Below the pieces are notes generated by a model. The model saw nothing but the letters and a program-made list of their open reading frames with translations. It was not told the origin of the DNA and searched no databases. Below, one piece after another: positions 57,900 through 64,000 of a DNA stretch of 64,000 nucleotides. How positions within the stretch are numbered: the stretch's first letter is position 1; the number at the start of each line of letters is the position of its first letter. The stretch is taken from positions 62,001 to 126,000 of the forward strand of contig CAWATG010000011.1 in assembly GCA_963785035.1 (NCBI GenBank). Direction: 5' to 3'. The position numbers and the translations under genes were made by a program. Source of the stretch: CAWATG01 sp963785035. Lineage in GTDB: Bacteria > Actinomycetota > Acidimicrobiia > IMCC26256 > CAWATG01.

Positions 57900-59502
57900 G
57901 TGTTGTATGAAACGGGCGCCGTCATCGACGATCGCTATCAGTTGTTGAGTGGGCTCGCCGGCAGCGCGACCTGCGAGATCTATGAAGCACGCGACGCGCG
58001 GCTGGCACGACCGGTTGTGCTGCGGGTGTTGCGCCCGGAGCTTGCCGCCGATGCGAGGATCGTGGAACGGTTTCGCCGCTGTGCACGTGTAGCGGTTGGC
58101 CTTCATTCACCGAAGATCGTCACTGTGTTCGACTACGGCGTCGATGGCGACGCGTGTTTCCTTTCGACCGAGCACCTTGCGGGTCGGACACTTGCCGACG
58201 AGTTGGCCGAGCCCGGGATCTTCCCGATCGACCAGGCCGTTGACTACGCGCTCGATATTGCCGAGGCCCTCGCGGCAGCCCACGCCGTGGGCCTCGTTCA
58301 TGGCGGACTCGAGCCCAGTCGCGTGATGCTCACGGCGGGCGGTACGGCCAAAGTGGCGGAGTTCGGCACGACGCTCGCAGTGCTGCGCCATGCCAGTGAT
58401 ACCAGACGTTGACGCGAGCGACGGCACAGGTGACGGCTCGGATGTTGCCGTCTCCATGTTCGAGAATGCCATCTTCGAGAATGCCACGTTCGACAATGCA
58501 TCGTACGTTTCGCCCGAGCAGGTCGGCGGTGCGGCGCCCGATTCCCGCAGCGATCTCTACAACCTTGGACTCTTGTTCTCCGAGATGATCACCGGCGAGA
58601 AGGTCTTCGTCGGAGCGGATCCGTTGGACACCGCACGTCGCCAGGTCGAGGAGCTCCCGCGAGCGCCGTCGTACCTCGTGGCGCCGCTGCCGTTCGGCTG
58701 TGACACGATCGTCCTGCACCTGCTTGCCAAGGATCCGGCGGACCGGTACGCGAGTGCGGGGGCACTCGTGGCGGATCTTCGTGGTCTGCGCGAAACGATC
58801 CGGCCGCTCTCCGAGATTCCCGCCGGTGGGCAGTCGTCGCCGAGCAAACCGTCGTTCGTGCCGTCTCTGCTGCCGTTGGTTGCAGACGCGACGATGGCAA
58901 TGGAGCGCCTTTCCGAGATCGACAGCCCTGCCGAGCGCGACCCAACGAGCGTCGATGCCGCTGATCGCTCTGATGCCGAGATCGACGCCGCTCCCGTTGA
59001 GGGGTCTGGCTCACGCGTGATGGGTTGGGCCTTCGCGGTTGCGGCAGCGGCGATCGTCGCCGTCATGGTGGCGCTCGTGGTGGTCGCGCTCAACAGTGAC
59101 GACGCTGTTGCTCCGCGTCCCAAGCCGGCTGTCCCGACGACGCAGAAGTCGGGGACGCAAGTGGTGCCATCGGTGACCGAGACCACCGAGGATGTCGCGC
59201 GTGCTCGGCTGACCGCAAGCGGTTTTGAGGTGACGACCGTACGTGTCTCGAACTTCAACGCGGTCGACGGATGGGTGTTCGACCAGAGCCCTGCAGCCGG
59301 AGAGCGTGCGGACAAGGGCTCGGTGGTGACCCTGACCGTGAGCAGTGGTATTCCATCCACGACAACGTCGCTACCCGAGACGACGATGCCACCGGCTTTC
59401 CCAACGCCGGAGGCCACCACGACCACGATGTTCCCGGGTCAGACCCCTACCGCCACGACTGCACCTCTGGCGCCGGCGGTTACACCGGCGCCGCCGACCT
59501 GA
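57900..59502 (+). CDS. PASTA-domain pseudokinase (PknB-like receptor), frame broken once
   Basis: A protein of about 533 residues: kinase-like N-lobe and C-lobe (residues 1-270), a linker, a transmembrane helix (WAFAVAAAAIVAVMVALVVV), one extracellular PASTA domain (VPSVTETTEDVARARLTASG) and a Thr/Pro-rich tail. All catalytic residues are changed: the beta-3 Lys is Arg42 (VVLRVL), HRDLKPEN reads HGGLEPSR (134-141), and DFG reads EFG (154-156). The structural SPEQ and SDLYNLG motifs remain. One extra base at about 58395. It is probably a muropeptide- or lipid II-sensing scaffold and not an enzyme. GTG 57900 behind AGGAGGAGG. Confidence 0.85.
58459..58503 (+). repeat. Three 15-base tandem repeats encoding pentapeptides F(E/D)NA(I/T/S)
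   Basis: Units 58459-58473, 58474-58488 and 58489-58503 encode FENAI, FENAT and FDNAS directly before the conserved SYVSPEQ of the pseudokinase C-lobe, i.e. in the place of the activation segment. Confidence 0.75.
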
Positions 59503-59541
59503 GCGGTTCGCGCCGACGGGGTGTTCTCACCTCGGTCGGTT

Positions 59542-62263
59542 TCACGCGTCGCTGGTTACCCGCGCTTTGGCGAACGGCCAGAGGCGCGACCGTCGCCGTT
59601 CATCTATGGCGGAACCGCCTCGGAGGAGCTCCACAAATTTCGTGATGTCATCCGCGCTGGGTTTCGCGCCATCCTTTCCTGTCACCTCGAATCGGTCCAG
59701 TGCTCGACCGGCCGCGATATCAATGGTCGCTCGGTGGACGTCCATGTCGGCTACGGCGAACGCGTGCGCGATTGCGTACAGCAGTCCGGGGCGGTCGGGT
59801 GCGGCGACGTCACATACGGCGTACCACGGCGATTCGCCGTCATCGAAGGACACGACAGCATCAGGAACGCCTGAGATTGCCGCGGGCGGCGGTGACTTCG
59901 CGATAGCAGCTCGCAACGTTGCTTCGTTGGGCTTCGTCTGCGCGACAACAACGAACGATTGCAGCGCGACACCGTCGTCCCAACCCGCGAGAACGGCATG
60001 GGTGACGTTGATGTTCGTCGCAGCGAACACGGCGACAACATCTGCCAACAGACCGACCCGGTCACGAGCAGCAATTTCGACGAGCCACGTCTGCTCATTG
60101 GCATCGGTGATCGTTACGACGAGTTCGTTCTTGGGTGTGATCTGAGCGGCGAGCGTTGCGTGTCGTGCAAGCTCGATGCGCCGATCGAGCGAGTACATAG
60201 GCCATCGGCGCTGATTCAATGCGTGCTTGTGCTCGTGTGTTGGGGACGACGAGGCGGGTTGCCTCGGTTCGGCGTTGCGCGACGAGGTTGCGCGCGTCGT
60301 GGGCGACTGTCGGATCGGCGAGCACCTTCTGCACCAGTGTGAGGACCGTTCGGCGGCGTTCGGTGCGAATCAGATCGTGTGGATCTGCAGTCGCCTCTGC
60401 GAGGACGAACGCTGCAGTGACGGTCTCCGGGATCCCGAGATGTACGGCGAGCGGAAGGATGGCAGCTTCGCTGCGCGCGTCGACGCGCGATGCAACGGTC
60501 GCGAACAGTGTTGGGTCCTCGACCAGCAGGGCGATCTCCTCCTCAGCGCGGGTTCCGAGCTGCATCCGTTCCACCACCGTACGGGCGACCTCGACGCGAT
60601 CGGCGCGCTGTTCGAGCATGTCGACGAAGAGTGCCGCGAGCATCACCCACTCGGGACGCTGCAAGCTCGACCACTCGCGACTGACGCGACCTGATGCGAC
60701 GAGCTCGCTCAGGCTTTCGACGGTGTCCCACACGTGGATCCGCGATGAATCGAGCTCGAATGGGTCCGCGCGCCGGGTGCGAAGTGTTTCCTCCAGCTCG
60801 GGGAACACCCGTTCAAGCACGCCTGTGGTGTCGAGAAAGCGCCATGACCGACCGTTGGCCAAGGTCAATAGGCGAAGGAACGCCTGCGTCGAGTCAGCAC
60901 TCCAGGCGAGTGGTGTGGTTCGGCTTTCGTTCAACCAATCGAGCAGTCCCGGTGACGGTCTCGCTGCGGTCACTCGCTCGGCCGCTTCGAAGGCGAGGCG
61001 CAGGGTGAGGTGGCGCGGTGGGCGAGCGGTCAGCACAACGGTGCCGTCCTGAACGACGAGCCATCCTTCGGCCGGTTCGGGGTCTGCGCGTTCGTCCACC
61101 TCGTCGAGCGACGGGAGGCTCGCGTATCGCCAGCGCAGGAGAATCGGCGTGATGAGCGTCGTGCCGAGCACCACGACGAGCAGCGAGGCATACAGGTCGT
61201 CGCTCAGCACGCCGTTCGCCAGCCCGATGGTGGCAAAGATCAGCCCGACCTCACCGCGCGGCAGCATGCCGATACCGATCAGGACCTTGTCCGAAGGGGT
61301 GCCAAACGCTCCAAGCGGCGCAACGAACTTTCCGACGATTGCGACGACCATCAGCACCGCTGCATCGCGCAACACCGTCGCATCGGCGAACGATGCGACG
61401 TCGGCATTGATTCCGATCGTGAGGAAGAAGACCGGAATGAACAGGTGTCCGACCGGAGCCAGCTCCCGGCGGATGCGCTCGGCCTGATTGCTCCGGGCGA
61501 GCGCCAGTCCGGCAAGGAACGCGCCGATGATGGGGGCGAACTTGGCGACGTCGGCGAGCTCGCTGAAGGCGAGCGTGAATCCGAGGGCGAGTACGACCAG
61601 TGTCCCTGTCGAGACAGCCTTTCGTTCGATGAAATGGAACAACGGAGGAGCGATGCGCAGGGCGATGCCGCCACCAAGGAGCAGGAAGGCGACCGCCACG
61701 CCGATGATGCCGGCAAGGCTGAGCGCCGAGACCGAACCTTCGGTGACGAGCCGCACGACGACGGTGAGGACGATGAGCCCCAATACGTCGTCAGCGACGG
61801 CGGCGCCCAATACGATGCGCGCCTCGGTCGTGGCCAACGCTCGGAGGTCACCGAAGACGCGTGCGGTGATTCCCACGCTCGTCGCGGTCAGGGCTGCGCC
61901 GACGAACAGCGACGGATTGGCGCCTTCGCCGAGGAAGCGCATCGCGGCGTACCCGAGGCCAAGTGGCGCGATGATGCCGATGATCGCAACGAGTGCGGAC
62001 GCTTTTCCGACGCGGCCGAGTTCGACGAGATCCATTTCCATGCCGACTTCGAGCAGGAGCAGGATGACCCCGAGCTCCGCGAGGGTCTCCAAGGTGGAGC
62101 CGTGGCCAACCCAGTCCAGGACCGAGGGCCCGATGGCGACGCCGGCGAGGATCTCGCCGAGCACCGCCGCGACACCGATACGTTCGGCGATCTCCGCTGC
62201 GACCTTCGCCGCGACGAGCACGACGAGAATGTCGCGCAGTACTTCGATCGGCTCGGGTGACAC
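59542..62263 (-). CDS. CPA2 cation/proton antiporter fused to a GlnD-like HD/ACT-ACT sensor, frame broken once
   Basis: A fused protein of about 905 residues. Residues 1-380 are a CPA2 (KefB/NapA-type) antiporter of about 12 helices with the ion-binding pair AVADDVLG (Asp158-Asp159) and GMLPRGEVGLIFATIG. Residues 395-690 follow the GlnD (PII uridylyltransferase) linker and HD region (SWRFLDTTGVLERVFPELE; MLAALFVDML, where GlnD has the HD pair), with no nucleotidyltransferase domain. After one extra base at about 60178 come two ACT domains (RDRVGLLADVVAVF; PDRPGLLYAIAHAF). GlnD-type ACT domains bind glutamine. GTG start behind GAGAGGAG; it follows the ammonium transporter. Confidence 0.8.
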
Positions 62264-62293
62264 GTTGGGACTCCTCTCAGAGGTATCTCGGAC

Positions 62294-62327
62294 GCAAGGA
62301 GGGCGCCGGTGTCGGCGCCCTCCTTGC
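62294..62327. terminator. 14-base perfect stem-loop between amt and the antiporter
   Basis: GCAAGGAGGGCGCC (62294-62307) and GGCGCCCTCCTTGC (62314-62327) form a perfect 14-base stem with a 6-base loop. It lies after the amt stop and about 30 bases before the antiporter start on the minus strand. It may stop or attenuate transcription from amt into the antiporter gene, or stabilise the amt mRNA end. There is no T-tract. Confidence 0.7.
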
Positions 62328-62392
62328 CGTCAAGCTGTGGTGCGGCGCACGTTTCGGTGCGCTGTCGTCAATGTTTCGGAGCCTGAGCGTGC

Positions 62393-63895
62393 TCAGCTCG
62401 TGGATGGGAAGTGTGCCTCGGCGAGTTCCTCCTCGCCCGCTGGTGTGAAGTGGGGGTACGCGTAGACCCCCATCTCCGGTATGTCGAGGCCGACAATCTC
62501 ATCCTCTTCGGAGGACCGAATGCCGTTCTTCAGGAACGCTTCCTGGAACTTGAAGAACGCGAACGCAAGCCCGAACATCACCGTGAAGATCACCACGACT
62601 GCAATGGCCTGGACGGCGAGTTGCTTGCCCCCAAGACTGAAGTCGTAGAACAGGCCGGTAACGCCCTCCTTGGTCCATGTCGTGCCGTTCCAGCCGGCGC
62701 CGTACTGCCCATCGGCGAACAGGCCGACCGCAAGCACGCCGAAAGCGCCGCCGACACCGTGCACCGTGATGGCGCCCACCGGGTCGTCGATGCCGCGAGC
62801 CTCGATGAAGCGGGCGATGGGGATCACGATCAGTCCGCCGATGATTCCGATCACCATCGCCGCCCAGGGCTGTACGAAGGCACACGGCGCGGTGATGGCG
62901 ACGAGGCCGATCAGCATGCCATTGGCCATCATGCCCGGATCGGGCTTCTCGCCCTTGAGCATCATGTAGGCCATCGCTGCGACGGCGCCGAATGCGGCGG
63001 CCGTTGCGGTGTTGAACGCTACGACGGCGAAACGGACGTCGGTGACGGCGAAGGTCGATGCCGCGTTGAAGCCGAACCACCCGAAGAGCAGGATGAAGGT
63101 TCCCAACATGGCCATTGGGATGTGATGTCCCGCCAAGACGCGGGGCTTGCCGTCCTTGTCGTACTTGCCGAGGCGTGGCCCGAGCACGATCGCGCCGGCA
63201 AGTGCTGCCGCGCCACCCATGGCGTGTACGACACCCGAACCAGCGAAGTCGACATAGCCGAGGCCGAGTTCAGCACTCTTGCCGAGGCTCGCGAGCCAGC
63301 CCCCACCCCAGGTCCAGGCGCCGAAGAGCGGGTAGTAGATCGCCCCGCAGAACAGACCCCAGCCGACGAAGGCCTTCCAGTGCCAGCGTTCAGCCATGGA
63401 GCCCGTCGGGATGGTCGCGGTGGTGTCCATGAAGGCAACCATGTAGAGGAAGAAGCCCATCGTGCCGGCGGTATAGAAGGCCTCACCCGAGCCTGCCCAA
63501 CCACCCTGCCACAGGAACACCCAGTTGTCGGAGCCGAGCAGGTTCGTGCCGACGGGCGTGGTGATTCCGAGTAACGGCAACGTATAGCCACCGAACATCA
63601 AGGGGTAACCGATCAGAAAGAACCCGACGAAGCCCAGCCCGAAGATCGCGAAGTTCGTTGACACCACGTGCGCTGCGTGTTTCGCCCGGCAAAAGCCGGT
63701 CTCGACCAATGCAAATCCGGCCTGCATGAAGATCACCATCGCGGCGCCGATGACCACCCACAGGAGGTTGACCTGGATCCCGAGATCGGCGACAGCCTTG
63801 TCCGCATCGGTCTGGGCAAATGCCGGAGCGGCGATGCCGAGCGATAGCGGGACCGTCAGAGCGGAAGCTATGGCAAATTTCCATCGCGCCTTCAC
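62393..63895 (-). CDS. amt: Ammonium transporter (Amt/MEP/Rh family)
   Basis: A 500-residue membrane channel with a cleaved signal peptide (SALTVPLSLGIAAPAFAQ) and eleven transmembrane helices. The twin pore histidines lie in GSGVVHAMGGAAALAG and TVHGVGGAFGVLAVG, with the Asp-containing FMDTTATIPTGSMAE near the outer vestibule. A 40-residue cytoplasmic tail (about GIRSSEEDEIVGLDIPEMG) is where PII proteins usually bind and close the pore; no PII gene is seen downstream. GTG 63895 behind GAGGAGG. The next gene on this strand is the antiporter-GlnD fusion. Confidence 0.96.
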   Translation of the reverse strand: MKARWKFAIASALTVPLSLGIAAPAFAQTDADKAVADLGIQVNLLWVVIGAAMVIFMQAGFALVETGFCRAKHAAHVVSTNFAIFGLGFVGFFLIGYPLMFGGYTLPLLGITTPVGTNLLGSDNWVFLWQGGWAGSGEAFYTAGTMGFFLYMVAFMDTTATIPTGSMAERWHWKAFVGWGLFCGAIYYPLFGAWTWGGGWLASLGKSAELGLGYVDFAGSGVVHAMGGAAALAGAIVLGPRLGKYDKDGKPRVLAGHHIPMAMLGTFILLFGWFGFNAASTFAVTDVRFAVVAFNTATAAAFGAVAAMAYMMLKGEKPDPGMMANGMLIGLVAITAPCAFVQPWAAMVIGIIGGLIVIPIARFIEARGIDDPVGAITVHGVGGAFGVLAVGLFADGQYGAGWNGTTWTKEGVTGLFYDFSLGGKQLAVQAIAVVVIFTVMFGLAFAFFKFQEAFLKNGIRSSEEDEIVGLDIPEMGVYAYPHFTPAGEEELAEAHFPSTS

Positions 63896-63970
63896 CGGCT
63901 TCCTCCTCGTGAGATCAGGTGTACGAGAGACACGCCCATTGATTCACTCCCTCGCAGAGGTTGATCGAAC

Positions 63971-63985
63971 CCACGCTGCGCGTGG
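63971..63985. promoter_or_regulatory. Palindrome CCACGCTGCGCGTGG upstream of amt
   Basis: A 15-base element with 6-base arms (CCACGC/GCGTGG) 76 bases upstream of the amt start. It is a plausible regulator-binding site in the amt promoter region. It resembles, but does not equal, the paired palindromes near 2374 and 2408. No -10 box was placed with confidence. Confidence 0.3.
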
Positions 63986-64000
63986 TACAGGGCACACTTG

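Noticed and set aside
63945..64000. tRNA-like T-loop (ggttcgatcaacc on the minus strand) near the right edge
   Set aside because: The stem does not close as a T-arm, and no acceptor or anticodon arms fit around it.

Overview
The window is GC-rich actinobacterial chromosome, most likely from an uncultured or little-studied member of the Acidimicrobiia (Ilumatobacter-like). The evidence is the high GC, the frequent GTG starts, the actinobacterial families (DUF3052, DUF3105, DUF3499, DUF5719, mycothiol-linked maleylpyruvate isomerase fold), coenzyme F420 genes, and a gene order that follows the conserved actinobacterial run fbi / rml / phosphomannomutase / ahcY / hpf / secA / prfB / ftsEX. I see no phage, transposase, CRISPR array, rRNA or tRNA. 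The genus assignment is inference.

Layout. 1-2353 (minus): exopolysaccharide-type operon with a PelF-like glycosyltransferase, an upstream coiled-coil protein and a partial downstream gene. 2354-2893: the only long non-coding gap, with two identical palindromes and a larger inverted repeat. 2894-9444: S9 peptidase, a small class III cyclase, murA, NifU-type scaffold, MeaB, enoyl-CoA hydratase and an SRPBCC protein. 9458-17732: galT, an Lpd-like quinone dehydrogenase, PhzF, biotin-dependent acyl-CoA carboxylase with divergent birA, and pabB/pabC. 17776-25006: envelope polysaccharide genes (LCP ligase, RmlB-like, RmlD, WbbL-like transferase, DUF3105, sugar nucleotidyltransferase, epimerase). 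25044-27317 (minus): F420 assembly (CofD, CofE, separate FbiB-C-like reductase). 27448-33190: small phasin-like protein, giant GT2/membrane protein, DUF5719, thioredoxin. 33153-45999: ftsH, DUF3499, CPBP protease, zinc-ribbon protein, large membrane protein, phosphomannomutase, Trm112-like, SIS isomerase, ahcY, comF, FlgM-like, hpf, NarL-type regulator. 46049-53091: secA, prfB, ftsE, ftsX and an M23 hydrolase. 53144-57815: peroxiredoxin, DUF3052, SRAP, DinB-like, TetR and FAH-family proteins. 57900-63895: a PASTA pseudokinase, an antiporter fused to a GlnD-like sensor, and an ammonium transporter.

The most interesting item is at 59542-62263, next to the Amt gene: a CPA2 cation/proton antiporter continues into a GlnD-like segment that has no nucleotidyltransferase domain, has a degenerate HD region and ends in two ACT domains. 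No PII gene is visible. It looks like an ammonium- or glutamine-linked ion transporter with a recycled nitrogen-sensor tail. The neighbouring PASTA receptor has lost every key kinase catalytic residue.

A caution for every reader: about 26 reading-frame breaks occur in 16 genes, including essential ones (ftsH, birA), and about 24 are of the same kind (one extra base). I treat these as probable residual sequence or assembly insertions and give the merged gene spans, marking each break position.
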